From contig JAJPJX010000071.1 in assembly GCA_021324015.1 (NCBI GenBank), forward strand, positions 1 through 64,000: a stretch of 64,000 bases of DNA, read 5' to 3'. Position numbers and translations under genes: made by a program. Below the pieces are notes generated by a model. The model ran no database searches, had not been told where the DNA came from, and saw nothing but the letters and a program-made list of their open reading frames with translations. Origin of the DNA: Solibacteraceae bacterium (GTDB lineage Bacteria > Acidobacteriota > Terriglobia > Bryobacterales > Bryobacteraceae). Each line of letters begins with the position of its first letter. Position 1 is the stretch's first letter. Positions 8,589 to 17,494 of this stretch are shown in pieces.

Positions 8589-11537
8589 CTACTTGGGTTG
8601 AATCTGCACCAGCCCGTTGCCGGGCGGGCGGTAATCCGCACGCTGCCATTTGCGCTCCACTTCGACGCCGTGCTGCGGCGTGGGACGGCCGAAGCGGTGA
8701 TTAATCCGCGGCAGGGGGCTGGGCCCGGCCGGCTCAAGCACGCGCAGCGCCACGGGTGTTTCCTTGTAAGCCGGCGTGTGAGTGACCGGATCGGTATGGC
8801 TACCGGTGAGGCGGTTGACCGGACTCTCAACGGAGTTCATGGGCATGTATAGCTCGCGCCCGCGCACCCGCTCCGTCACGAGGGCGCGCACGCGCACCTG
8901 GCCGTAACGTGAAGTCAATTCAACGCGGGAGCCGCTCTGAATGCCGCGCTCGCGCGCCAGATCGGGCGAGACTTCCACGAACGTATCCGGGGTCTTTGAG
9001 CGGATTCCCGGACTGCGATACGTCAGGTTGCCTTCGTGGAAATGTTCGAGCAGGCGGCCGTTGTTCAGGTGCAGGTCGAAGCGCTCGTCGGGCTGCTCCG
9101 GCGCCTCCTTCCAGGCCAGCGGGAAGAGCCGCGCTTTGCCATCCGGAAAGGCGAAGCGTTCGGTGTAGAGCAGCGGCTGGCCGGAGCCATCGGCGGCGAC
9201 AGGCCACTGAAGGCTGCGGAATCCCTCGAGGCGATCGTAAGTCACGCCGGCCATCAAGGGTGTGAGCGCGGCTATCTCGCGCATGATTTCCGAGGGGTGC
9301 TCATAGCGCCAGCCGGCGCCCATGCGGTTGGCGATATCCTGCGTGATCCGCCAGTCCGGCCGGCTGCCGGCGAGTGGCTCGAAGACCTGGTAGAGCCGTT
9401 GGATGCGCCGCTCGGTGCTGGTAAAGGTCCCTTCCTTTTCCAGGCTGGGGGCGGCCGGCAGGACCACGTCGGCGTACTGGCAGGTGGCGCTGAAGAAAAT
9501 GTCCTGCACGACAAAGAACTCCAGTTTGGCGAAGGCCTCGCCCACATAGTTCGCGTTGGAGTCCACCAGGCTCATCTCCTCGCCCATGAGATACAGCGCC
9601 TTGAGCCGGCCCTGGTGAATGGCGTCCACCATCTCGTGGTTGTCGAGCCCCCGGGCGGCGGGCAAAGAAACGCCCCAGGCCTGTTCGAAGCGCGCGCGCA
9701 CCGCGGGATCCTCGACGGGCTGATAGCCCGGCAGGAGATTGGGCATGGAGCCGAGGTCGCTCGCGCCCTGCACGTTGTTGTGCCCGCGCAGCGGGTAGGC
9801 GCCGGTGCCCGGGCGCATGTAGTTGCCGCTCACCAGCAGGAGGTTGGAGATGGCGGTAGAGCTGTCCGAACCGTTGCTGTGTTGGGTGACGCCCATGGCC
9901 CAGAGGATGCAGACGCTCTGCGCCCCGGCGACCATCTCCGCCACCCGCCGGATGGTATCTACCGGAAGGCCGCAGATTTCTGAAGCCCGCTCCAGGGTAA
10001 AGGACTCCAGGCTGCGGCGGTACTCTTCCAGGCCGTTGACCCACTGGCGGAGGAACTCCGTTCTGGCCAGGCCGTGATCGAGCAGGTAGCGGCTGACGGC
10101 CGAGAGCCAGACCAGGTCAGTGCCCGGCCTGGGACGCAGGAAGAGATCCGCGCGGCGGGCCATCTCGTGCTCACGCAGGTCGCTCACAATGAGCTTCTGG
10201 CCGCGCAGCTTGTGCGCCCGCTTCACGCGGGTGGCGAGCACCGGGTGGCTCTCCGCGGTGTTACTGCCGATGATGACCACCAGCTCCGCCTGCTCGATAT
10301 CAGAGATGGAGCCGGAGTCTCCGCCGTAGCCTACAGTGCGGAACAAACCCACGGTCGCGGGCGCCTGGCAGTAGCGTGAGCAGTTATCCACGTTGTTGGT
10401 GCCGAGGATTGCGCGAGCGAACTTCTGCATCAGGTAGCTCTCCTCGTTGGTGCACTTGGAGGAGGCGATCACTCCGATGGAGTCCGGACCGCTGCGCGCC
10501 CGGATTTCCGCCAGCCGCCGCGCCACCAGGTCCAGAGCTTCGTCCCAGCCGGCTTCGCGGAACCGGCCCCCTTCGCGGACGAGCGGCCGCGTGAGGCGGT
10601 CCGAGCTGTTGACGTAATCCCAGCCGAACTTTCCCTTGACGCACGTGGAAATGCCGTTCGCCGGGCCTTCGGCGGGCTCCACCTTCAGGATGTGACGGTC
10701 CTTGGTCCAAACGTCGAAGGAGCACCCTACGCCGCAATAAGTGCAAACCGTTTTCGTGCGCCGCACGCGGGATGTCCGCATGGCTGCTTCCACTTCCGAG
10801 ACCTGCATGATCGCGCCGTAGCCGGTTTCCGGCTCGACGCCTTTGACCACATCGATCATGCCGTTCAGAACCGGTTGGGGCAGTGCGGTGAAGAAGCCGG
10901 CGCGGCCGAGCATAGACTTTTCCATGAGCGCGTTGCAGGGGCAGACGGTAACGCAATGGCCGCAGGAAACGCAACTGGATTCGCCGATGGCCGCGCCGCC
11001 GTCCCACAGCACGCGCGGGTGCGGGTCCTCCCAGTTGATGGAGAGCGTCTCATTGACCTGCACGTTCTGGCAGGCTTCCACGCAGCGCCCGCAAAGAATA
11101 CATTGGCCCGGGTCGTAGCGGTAGAAGGGATTGCTCTCATCAACGGTGTAAGGCTTGGGCCCGTAGGGGATCTGCTGGTGCTGCACTTCGAGCAGTTTCA
11201 CCGTGTTGTGCACGGTACAGTTGCCGTTGTTGTTGTCGCAGACCGTGCAGTACAGCAGGTGATTGGCAAGGATCCGGTCGACGGCCTCGCTCTGCGCGGC
11301 GGAAGCAGCCGGAGAGCGCGTTGAGACCTGCATCCCCTCCGCGGCAGGCGTGGCGCAGGCGCGCACCAGTCGCCCATCCAGTTCGACGATGCAGGTGTCG
11401 CAGGTTTGAATCGGGCCGAGGCGGGCATGGTAGCAGACCTGCGGCAGCCGGACGTCAGTGCGATTGATCACATCGGCCAGAGGTTCGCCGGCCCGCGCCT
11501 GGCAAACCTCACCGTCAACCGTGATGGGGAACGTCAT
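8589..11537 (-). CDS. multi-domain formate dehydrogenase-like molybdenum/tungsten oxidoreductase
   Basis: 982 residues, the size of the B. subtilis YrhE/YjgC group. Domains in order: [2Fe-2S] ferredoxin (C35, C46, C49, C61); complex I-type His-Cys cluster (H93, C97, C100, C107); two 4Fe-4S ferredoxin clusters (C146/149/152/156 and C189/192/195/199); then the molybdopterin domain with its own 4Fe-4S site (C265, C268, C272, C299). The catalytic Sec position is Cys390 in NCSRYCQAP. The residue after it is Gln391, where E. coli FdhF has a catalytic His. The expected reaction is formate to CO2 with electrons passed along the Fe-S chain, but the Gln makes substrate assignment less certain. A GGAGG site precedes the ATG. 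No separate NAD-binding subunit or FdhD is in the window. Confidence 0.88.
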   Translation of the reverse strand: MTFPITVDGEVCQARAGEPLADVINRTDVRLPQVCYHARLGPIQTCDTCIVELDGRLVRACATPAAEGMQVSTRSPAASAAQSEAVDRILANHLLYCTVCDNNNGNCTVHNTVKLLEVQHQQIPYGPKPYTVDESNPFYRYDPGQCILCGRCVEACQNVQVNETLSINWEDPHPRVLWDGGAAIGESSCVSCGHCVTVCPCNALMEKSMLGRAGFFTALPQPVLNGMIDVVKGVEPETGYGAIMQVSEVEAAMRTSRVRRTKTVCTYCGVGCSFDVWTKDRHILKVEPAEGPANGISTCVKGKFGWDYVNSSDRLTRPLVREGGRFREAGWDEALDLVARRLAEIRARSGPDSIGVIASSKCTNEESYLMQKFARAILGTNNVDNCSRYCQAPATVGLFRTVGYGGDSGSISDIEQAELVVIIGSNTAESHPVLATRVKRAHKLRGQKLIVSDLREHEMARRADLFLRPRPGTDLVWLSAVSRYLLDHGLARTEFLRQWVNGLEEYRRSLESFTLERASEICGLPVDTIRRVAEMVAGAQSVCILWAMGVTQHSNGSDSSTAISNLLLVSGNYMRPGTGAYPLRGHNNVQGASDLGSMPNLLPGYQPVEDPAVRARFEQAWGVSLPAARGLDNHEMVDAIHQGRLKALYLMGEEMSLVDSNANYVGEAFAKLEFFVVQDIFFSATCQYADVVLPAAPSLEKEGTFTSTERRIQRLYQVFEPLAGSRPDWRITQDIANRMGAGWRYEHPSEIMREIAALTPLMAGVTYDRLEGFRSLQWPVAADGSGQPLLYTERFAFPDGKARLFPLAWKEAPEQPDERFDLHLNNGRLLEHFHEGNLTYRSPGIRSKTPDTFVEVSPDLARERGIQSGSRVELTSRYGQVRVRALVTERVRGRELYMPMNSVESPVNRLTGSHTDPVTHTPAYKETPVALRVLEPAGPSPLPRINHRFGRPTPQHGVEVERKWQRADYRPPGNGLVQIQPK

Positions 11538-11630
11538 TTGGCCTCCAGCTTACACCGGCCCGGCCGCCCCCTGGCGCACCAAGCCGCATACCGGGTATCA
11601 TGCCACGCAGACGAGCATCGGAGCGAACTC

Positions 11631-12524
11631 ATGCAGGCACAGCCGGCGCCCAGACGCATCCCGCGCGATCAGAAGCAGTATGCCTTCAGCGCGGCCTATC
11701 CCCCGGTGTTGACGATTCAACCCGGCGCAACGGTCATCGTGGAGACCGATGACGCGCGATCCGGAACGATCCGCACACCCGCCGATCTGCTGGACAGGCC
11801 GCACCCCCAGGGTCCTAATCCGGTGACCGGCCCGATCTACGTTTCCGGCGCCGAACCCGGCGATTCCCTGGCCGTCACGGTACACGAGATCGCCCTCGCA
11901 CCGCAGGGCTTCACGGCCGTGAAGGCGCGGATCGGGCTGCTGGCCGAACGCGCTCCAGAATACGCCACGAAGATCATTCCCATCCGAAACAGTGAAGTCT
12001 GCTTTTCCGACAAGATCCGTTTTGCGGTTTCGCCCATGGTCGGCACGATCGGCGTGGCCCCGGAGTCCGGGGAAATCGCCTGTTTGTACCCGGGCACGCA
12101 CGGCGGCAACATGGACAACAAGTATGTGCGGCCGGGATGTGTGCTGCATCTGCCGGTGAGAGTTCCGGGCGCGCTGCTTTCGCTGGGCGACGTGCACGCC
12201 GCCATGGGCGACGGCGAGGTGACCATGATCGGGCTGGAAATCGCCGCGGAGGTCACAATCACGGTGAATCTGGCCAAGGGTGAAACTCTGGCGCGTCCGT
12301 GGATAGAGTTCGGGGAGCTATGGATTACCACGGGCGAAGATATGGACACGAACCGGGCGCTGCGCATCGCCTGCGACGAAATGGTCTCGCTGCTGATGCG
12401 GCGACTGGGGATCTCCTTCGAGGAAGCCTACATGCTGGCCTCGGTGCGCGCCGACCTGGCGATCTGCCAGAGCTGCGATCCGGGGCGCTTTCCGGTAACC
12501 ACGCGCATGGTGTACGCGCGCTAA
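11631..12524 (+). CDS. acetamidase/formamidase family protein
   Basis: 297 residues from the ATG at 11631, which has GGAG 7 nt upstream; the frame stays open further upstream without a better start. Recognised features are QPGATVIVETDD, NPVTGPIYVSGAEPGD, a metal-ligand-like GTHGGNMDN, and LHLPVRVPGALLSLGDVHA with GDGEV after it. These are typical of the FmdA/AmdA fold, which hydrolyses short amides such as formamide to formate plus ammonia. The gene is divergent from the formate dehydrogenase-like gene with 93 bp between starts. That is suggestive of a formamide to formate to CO2 route, although the family has broad and often unproven substrates. Confidence 0.85.
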   Translation: MQAQPAPRRIPRDQKQYAFSAAYPPVLTIQPGATVIVETDDARSGTIRTPADLLDRPHPQGPNPVTGPIYVSGAEPGDSLAVTVHEIALAPQGFTAVKARIGLLAERAPEYATKIIPIRNSEVCFSDKIRFAVSPMVGTIGVAPESGEIACLYPGTHGGNMDNKYVRPGCVLHLPVRVPGALLSLGDVHAAMGDGEVTMIGLEIAAEVTITVNLAKGETLARPWIEFGELWITTGEDMDTNRALRIACDEMVSLLMRRLGISFEEAYMLASVRADLAICQSCDPGRFPVTTRMVYAR

Positions 12525-12568
12525 CCGCGGAAGCAAAGGCGGCCCGCGCCGGGCGGTTCGCCAAGTGA

Positions 12569-12574
12569 TAGAAT
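12569..12574 (+). promoter_or_regulatory. -10 box of a putative leaderless message (acyltransferase membrane protein)
   Basis: TAGAAT ends 8 nt before the ATG at 12583. No ribosome site precedes that ATG, and the box overlaps the alternative upstream GTG start, which supports the ATG as the true start. Confidence 0.4.
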
Positions 12575-12582
12575 TGCGGCAA

Positions 12583-13704
12583 ATGCAGGCCGTCCAAGTG
12601 TCTTCCGCAGCTTCGATTTCTACCGCTGCGCCGTCCAGGACTTCGGCCCAGCAGCGCTACTTAGCGCTGGACGCGTATCGCGGTTTCATCATGCTAGTGC
12701 TGGCCTCCGGGGGCTTCGGGCTGGCTGAATTGGGCCGGCGCAACCCGGCTTTCGCCTGGATCGCGGGCCAGTTCGATCACAAGCCCTGGGAGTGGATCGC
12801 TTTCTGGGACCTGATCCAGCCGGCGTTCATGTTCATGGTGGGCGTCGCCATGCCATTCGCGCTGGCGCGCCGCATGGAGCAAGGCGCCACCAGCCGCGAA
12901 CTGCTCCGGCACGTGGCGGTGCGCAGCCTGCGCCTGATCCTGATGAGCCAGATCCTGATATCGATCTCGGCTGGCGGCCTGCGCTTCCAGATGATCAACG
13001 TGCTGGCGCAGATCGGGATCACCTATTTCCTGTGCTACCTGATCATGCAACTGGAGTTCCGCTGGCAGGCGCTAATCGCGTTGCTGATCCTGGCGGGACA
13101 CTGGGCGTTGTTTGTGGCTTTCCCAGGGACCGAAGGGCCGTTCCTCTCGAAGACCACCAATATTGGAGCGGTGCTCGACAAAGCCGTGTTCGGGCGCGTG
13201 AACCCGGGTTACTGGGCCACCCTGAATTTCGTCACCAGCACGGCCACGACGCTGTTCGGCGTGTGGACCGGCCAACTGCTGCGCAGCGGACGGTCCCACG
13301 GCGAGAAGATGCGCATTCTGGCGGTTTCGGCCGCGGTGTGCCTGGCGCTGGGCTTCGCCATTCACCCCTGGAACCCGATCATCAAGCGCATCTGCACCAC
13401 CTCGTTCACCATTTACAGCACTGGCTGGGTGTTGCTGATGCTGCTGGCGTTCTACTGGGTGGTGGAGGTGGTGGGCTATCGGAAATGGGTCTTTCCGCTG
13501 GTGGTGATCGGCGCCAATTCCATTTTCATTTACTCGCTGGACATGGTCTTGCGAGGATGGCTCGATCGCGCGGTGGGCGTCTTCACGCTGCACTACCGCT
13601 GGCTGGGAGATTTCGCCTCGGTAGCGCAGTCCTGCACCGTCTTTCTGGTGATGTGGTACCTCTGCTACTGGCTGTACCAGCGGAAGATTTTCTTTAAGCT
13701 TTAA
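12583..13704 (+). CDS. heparan-alpha-glucosaminide N-acetyltransferase-like membrane protein (DUF1624/DUF5009 type)
   Basis: 373 residues. After a short polar N-terminus, the segment RYLALDAYRGFIMLVLASGG begins a multi-spanning protein of about ten predicted helices. Further recognisable parts are WDLIQPAFMFMVGVAMPFAL, HPWNPIIKRICTTSF, and GANSIFIYSLDMVLRGW. This layout matches the HGSNAT/DUF5009 acyltransferase superfamily, which transfers acyl groups across a membrane to sugars. The substrate here is unknown; peptidoglycan, glycans or lipids are all possible. It converges with the WS/DGAT gene, with 25 nt between the ends and no clear terminator. Confidence 0.78.
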   Translation: MQAVQVSSAASISTAAPSRTSAQQRYLALDAYRGFIMLVLASGGFGLAELGRRNPAFAWIAGQFDHKPWEWIAFWDLIQPAFMFMVGVAMPFALARRMEQGATSRELLRHVAVRSLRLILMSQILISISAGGLRFQMINVLAQIGITYFLCYLIMQLEFRWQALIALLILAGHWALFVAFPGTEGPFLSKTTNIGAVLDKAVFGRVNPGYWATLNFVTSTATTLFGVWTGQLLRSGRSHGEKMRILAVSAAVCLALGFAIHPWNPIIKRICTTSFTIYSTGWVLLMLLAFYWVVEVVGYRKWVFPLVVIGANSIFIYSLDMVLRGWLDRAVGVFTLHYRWLGDFASVAQSCTVFLVMWYLCYWLYQRKIFFKL

Positions 13705-13729
13705 GGGCGTGCGCTGACGATTGCGCCGG

Positions 13730-15382
13730 TCAGGCGGCGTCCGGCGTGCCCACGGCCAGGGGCACGGCGGCGGATTCGGGCGGGGCTGCCGGGGGCGTGG
13801 CCGGCGGCTGCACCGCGGCAGGGGGCGCTGGGGCGGCCGGACGGGCACGCCGCCGGGGAGCCCTGGCAGCGGAGGCGGCGCGCGGCGAGGCCCGTTTCAC
13901 TCCCGCCGCACGGCATAAATCCTCGAAGGCAACCCGCAGCAAGTCGCGCAGGCGATGAACATCCGAGGCGACCTGCGCATCCGCCGTAAGCCCAAAGAAC
14001 AATCTGCCGTCATAGCTCTGCACGGCGACCCCGATGCCCAGTTCGTAACCGGTGGGCACGTGCGGATACGAGGTCAACATGCGCCTGCCGGCCACATACA
14101 GCGGCACTCGCGAGCCGGGCACGTTGGTGCAGATGATGTTGAACAGAGGCACGGGCAGGGTCAGGAGCGGGATGGCCTGCCAGAACAACGCTTGCACGGG
14201 CGCCGGGGTGGCTTGCAGGCAGGAGCTCAGGAGCGCGACCAGGTCGGCGGCGCGCGCACTCTTCATGATTTCCATGCGCAGGGCCACGGCCTGCAGCATG
14301 CGCACCGGGTCACGCACGTCCATGGGCAGCGCCACGGGCAGGAAGGAAATGCGGTTTCCAAGGGCGTCGGCGCGGCCATCGCCGCGCACGTTCACTGGAA
14401 CCACGACGCGCACAAAGCGGTTGGTGACGCTCTCCTTGTGCAATTTCACGTAGCGCGCCAGCGCCAGCGTAAGCACGCTCAGGATGACGTCGTTCACGGT
14501 GCCGCCGGCGGACGCACGGATGGCCTGCACGTCGGAGAAGTCGAATTCCGTCCAGCAGAACTTGCGTTCGCCGCCGCACGGGCGATTGAAGGGCAAGCGC
14601 TCGACCGACGCTGCGAACTCCGGCAGCACGCTGACCAGGCCCTGAAGACCACGGTCCATGCTTCCGCTGACCAGCGATTGCGCCAGATCGAGAAAGCCGG
14701 CCTCGGCCACCAACAGGTTTTCCAGGATGCGGTGGACGGCGCCGCTGACCGTTTCAGGGAGGGAGCGATTGGGGGGCAGGGCCTGCGGACGCCGAACGGG
14801 CGGTATCCGCGGCGCTGGGGAGCCTTCCGGAGACGGGTCCAGCATGACCTTGAGCAGCGCCGCGCCGGAGATGCCGTCTGCCAGAGCGTGATGCACACGC
14901 GCGATGAGCGCTCCGCGGCCATCGTTCAGGCCCTCGACCAGGTGGATGTCCCAGAGGGGTTTGCTGCGGTCCATCACTTGGCCCAAAATACGGCCGGCGA
15001 GCGCCTCCAGTTCGGCTTCGCCGCCGGGCGGGTCGAGTTTCACGCGCAGGATATGGCGGCTGATATCGAAGTGCGGATCATACTCCCAGACAGGGTAGGC
15101 GAGGTTCCAGGGCGGCGCAACCACGATCTGGCGGTAGCGTGGAATGAGGGGCAGTTTGGACTCGATGTGGGCCACGAGCCGGTCAAAGGGGATGGGGCCG
15201 TCAAACAGGGACACACTGGCGATATTGAGAGGGATCTCCTTGCGCTCGAGGTAAAGGAAGGCAGCATCCACTCCGGACAGCGGAACGCTTTGGCAAGGAT
15301 TCGACGCACCGGCAGACTTACACCCCCGGCGAGCCTCCCGATTGCCGGCCCCGCCGGGGTTCACAGGCAACTGGCGTGGCAT
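13730..15382 (-). CDS. wax ester synthase/diacylglycerol acyltransferase (WS/DGAT)
   Basis: 550 residues. The diagnostic HHALADG (H164, H165, D169, G170) acyltransferase motif is intact. It is preceded by PLSGVDAAFLYLE (residues 34-46) and followed by NDVILSVL and a C-terminal FGLTADAQ segment, all hallmarks of bacterial WS/DGAT. The enzyme esterifies acyl-CoA to fatty alcohols or diacylglycerol, making wax esters or triacylglycerol at the inner membrane or on lipid droplets. The last 60 residues form an Ala/Pro/Arg-rich tail that is not part of the domain. The first 30 residues also look atypical. The ATG has GAGGAAG about 10 nt upstream and overlaps the DUF2934 gene by 22 nt. Confidence 0.88.
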   Translation of the reverse strand: MPRQLPVNPGGAGNREARRGCKSAGASNPCQSVPLSGVDAAFLYLERKEIPLNIASVSLFDGPIPFDRLVAHIESKLPLIPRYRQIVVAPPWNLAYPVWEYDPHFDISRHILRVKLDPPGGEAELEALAGRILGQVMDRSKPLWDIHLVEGLNDGRGALIARVHHALADGISGAALLKVMLDPSPEGSPAPRIPPVRRPQALPPNRSLPETVSGAVHRILENLLVAEAGFLDLAQSLVSGSMDRGLQGLVSVLPEFAASVERLPFNRPCGGERKFCWTEFDFSDVQAIRASAGGTVNDVILSVLTLALARYVKLHKESVTNRFVRVVVPVNVRGDGRADALGNRISFLPVALPMDVRDPVRMLQAVALRMEIMKSARAADLVALLSSCLQATPAPVQALFWQAIPLLTLPVPLFNIICTNVPGSRVPLYVAGRRMLTSYPHVPTGYELGIGVAVQSYDGRLFFGLTADAQVASDVHRLRDLLRVAFEDLCRAAGVKRASPRAASAARAPRRRARPAAPAPPAAVQPPATPPAAPPESAAVPLAVGTPDAA

Positions 15383-15564
15383 CGCAGTGCTTCTTCCTCG
15401 CTCAGCCAGTCATCGTCAGCGGCCATTTCCGGACAACTGCCCCGTTGCCAGAGTTCAAAGGCGAGAACGTCGAGTTCCTGTTCTTCCAGCGCCGGGGGTG
15501 GGGCGGCGCCCCATTCCGCGGTTTCCGCCAGTTCTTCCGACAGCAGCGTGGCTACGGTTTCCAT
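15361..15564 (-). CDS. small DUF2934-type protein upstream of WS/DGAT
   Basis: 67 residues. LAFELWQRGSCPEMAADDDW closely follows the DUF2934 pattern (LWxxRGCPxGxxxxDWLxAE), a short domain common in Acidobacteriota and Proteobacteria. The gene has the strongest ribosome site in the area, AAGGAGG just upstream of its ATG, which supports real translation. Its 3' end overlaps the acyltransferase start by 22 nt, so the two are probably coupled. Function is unknown. DUF2934 is often considered a small regulatory or binding module, but I cannot name a ligand. Confidence 0.7.
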   Translation of the reverse strand: METVATLLSEELAETAEWGAAPPPALEEQELDVLAFELWQRGSCPEMAADDDWLSEEEALRCHASCL

Positions 15565-15725
15565 GACCTCCTCCTTTGCGCGGGTCTTCGGCGAGATCCG
15601 GGAGGACTCCGGCGGAAACGCTCGGAGCCATTTATCCGTAATTCAGGCCTTGAACTATTATTTTAAGCCTAAGCTGATGCGCCGATGGTGTCAATGGCTG
15701 CGAAACAACCCGGAATAGGCCCCCT

Positions 15726-16517
15726 TCAGCGAGTCCTACGAGGCTTTCGGGCAGAAGTCCGGCGGCGGGCCAGGCGCCGGGCCACCAGGCCGTAGACCAG
15801 CGGGTTGAAGACCAAGCCGATGTGGGTGGCGGAGACCTCGAAATCGACGTCCGGATCGCCCGTGCGGCAGACGCGCCAGTCCACAATGCCATCCGCCTTG
15901 GTGTAGATCGCCGTCTGGCGGACAGACGCAGGGAAGTTCCCCATGAGAGATCGAAGGAACGAGCAGGTGCAAGCGCCCGTGTAACAGTCCGGGAGCACAC
16001 CCCGGCCGTGCCGCCGGAGAATCTGGCCGCGCACGAGTTCGGCGGTGCGCAGAACGGATGGATGGACCGACACCCCGCGGAAAGGGGAGCCGAGGGTGAT
16101 CACAGAAGCGATACGATCCGGCATTTGCGAGGCCGCAGCCCGGGCCAACACGCCCCCCAGACTGTGGCCCACCAGGTGGACCTTCTTTCCCGTGGTCCGC
16201 CACGCCTTCTGGATGGTCTGGTTGAGGCGCTGGCGGATGAGGAGGTTGGGGCATTCGGCATTCAAGCCAATGCCGGAATAGTAAGACTTGTAGCCGATGC
16301 GGCGCAGCCAGGCGCGAAATTCGAGCAGATAGAGGTCAGTTCCCAAGAAGCCTGGCACGACGACCACTGCGGATCCGTCCCCGCGGGGAATACCGAGACC
16401 CCAATAAACCGGGGAGATCCGCAGATACAGCATTTCTACACCGACCAGCAATTCCTGCCAGATCGGCAAACGGACTGCCTTGTAGTCCGTGTCCTCGGCG
16501 CGACGGGGAGCCAGCAT
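15726..16517 (-). CDS. lipase-like alpha/beta hydrolase
   Basis: 263 residues from the ATG at 16517; a TTG six nt upstream is the alternative. VVVVPGFLGTDLYLLEFRAW carries the oxyanion-type loop. VHLVGHSLGGVLARA is the nucleophile elbow with the catalytic Ser. TLGSPFRGV and a late YTKADGIVDW supply an acidic residue, and the region around SATHIGLVFNP holds the candidate His. This resembles the LipA/EstB-type lipases of PF01674, with a CYTGACTC motif between. It could release fatty acids from storage lipid or hydrolyse a polyester. It lies between WS/DGAT and the phasin-like gene on the same strand, a fitting place for granule mobilisation, although the substrate is inferred. Confidence 0.78.
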   Translation of the reverse strand: MLAPRRAEDTDYKAVRLPIWQELLVGVEMLYLRISPVYWGLGIPRGDGSAVVVVPGFLGTDLYLLEFRAWLRRIGYKSYYSGIGLNAECPNLLIRQRLNQTIQKAWRTTGKKVHLVGHSLGGVLARAAASQMPDRIASVITLGSPFRGVSVHPSVLRTAELVRGQILRRHGRGVLPDCYTGACTCSFLRSLMGNFPASVRQTAIYTKADGIVDWRVCRTGDPDVDFEVSATHIGLVFNPLVYGLVARRLARRRTSARKPRRTR

Positions 16518-16525
16518 CCGCAATC

Positions 16526-16531
16526 AGTGTA
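16526..16531 (-). promoter_or_regulatory. -10 box of a putative leaderless lipase message
   Basis: TACACT on the minus strand ends 8 nt before the ATG at 16517. There is no usable Shine-Dalgarno sequence between box and start. Confidence 0.35.
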
Positions 16532-16567
16532 TCTTACGGAGGGGCGGACCGTCGCGCGTGAGGCCGT

Positions 16568-17464
16568 TTATTTGCGCCGCCGTGGACGGGGGGCTGCCCG
16601 TTCTTGCTTTTCCGGAGGGGCGGACTTCAGGGGTTTCACGGCGAGATCCAGCAGAGACTTCTGGGCGGCAACCAGGTTCCGAACGCTTTTTTGGGTCAGT
16701 TCGGCCAAGCTGGTCTGCGCCTCGGCGGCTTCGGCTTCCGCACGTGCGGCCGCGGCCCGACCATTGCCTTCCAACTGGCTAATCGCCAGATCCAGGAGCT
16801 TCTTCTGCGCATCGATCAACTGATCCACCCCCTGGTGGGCGAGGTGAGTGAGGACCTTCGCGCGTTCCCGCACCGGTTTACGCCCTCCCTTGGGGGGCTC
16901 AGAAGCTACCGTTACCTGCTCGGCCACCAGGTCGAGGAACTTCTTCTCGGTCTCGACGAAGCCCTCGATGCCCTCGCGGGCCAGACGCGCAATACTTGCG
17001 CCGGCCTCCATCGCCTTGCCCTCCTTCAGGGAATCGACGACCGTGTGCGTCTCTCCGGCGGCCGTATCCAGGAAGCGCTTCTGCATCCCGACGAAAGCGT
17101 CCACTCCCTGGCGAACCAGGTCAGCCAACGCACCAGCGGCCGGAGGCAGATCAAAGCCCTCCTTGACGCCATCGGCCATCAGGCTGCTTTCGCCGGCTGT
17201 CAGATCCAGCAGGATTTTCTGCGCGGCGATGAAATTGGTAATACCCTGCCCGGCGACGGCGGCAATCGAGGCGGCGGGGCGAAAGCCCGGCATTTTCAGC
17301 CGCTCCCGCAACACGCCGATGACCAGGGCATTCTGCTGAGCGGTGAGATCCAACAGGATCTTCTGGGCGGCGACGAAACTTTCAATACCTTGACGAGCCG
17401 AGCTCACCAGCAGGCTGGCCGGTGAAACGGGCCGTGACGGAGTCTCTTGCGCTATCACACTCAT
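16568..17464 (-). CDS. phasin-like protein built from six repeats (copy A)
   Basis: 298 residues from the ATG at 17464, with AGGA 11 nt upstream; a GTG nine nt earlier would directly abut that site. The protein is six repeats of about 45-50 residues, each with the pattern L-x-x-L-x-x-x-G-[IV]-x-x-[FL]-[IV]-x-x-Q/E-K-x-[LF]-L-D-L. Examples are GIESFVAAQKILLDLTA, GITNFIAAQKILLDLTA and GVDQLIDAQKKLLDLAI. The tail is Arg/Lys/Pro-rich. Such amphipathic helices with Q-K-x-x-L-D suit granule-surface binding as in phasins, but the multi-repeat form is longer than ordinary phasins of about 110-190 residues. It is paralogous to the protein encoded at 19219-20112. Its promoter carries a PhaR-type palindrome. 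I infer a storage-granule coat role. Confidence 0.7.
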   Translation of the reverse strand: MSVIAQETPSRPVSPASLLVSSARQGIESFVAAQKILLDLTAQQNALVIGVLRERLKMPGFRPAASIAAVAGQGITNFIAAQKILLDLTAGESSLMADGVKEGFDLPPAAGALADLVRQGVDAFVGMQKRFLDTAAGETHTVVDSLKEGKAMEAGASIARLAREGIEGFVETEKKFLDLVAEQVTVASEPPKGGRKPVRERAKVLTHLAHQGVDQLIDAQKKLLDLAISQLEGNGRAAAARAEAEAAEAQTSLAELTQKSVRNLVAAQKSLLDLAVKPLKSAPPEKQERAAPRPRRRK

Positions 17465-17494
17465 ACGATTCACTTTCCTGCCGGCACTGGTTCA

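Noticed and set aside
13955-15718. 587-codon plus-strand frame opposite the WS/DGAT gene
   Set aside because: The minus strand encodes an acyltransferase with all motifs; the plus-strand translation shows no family pattern.
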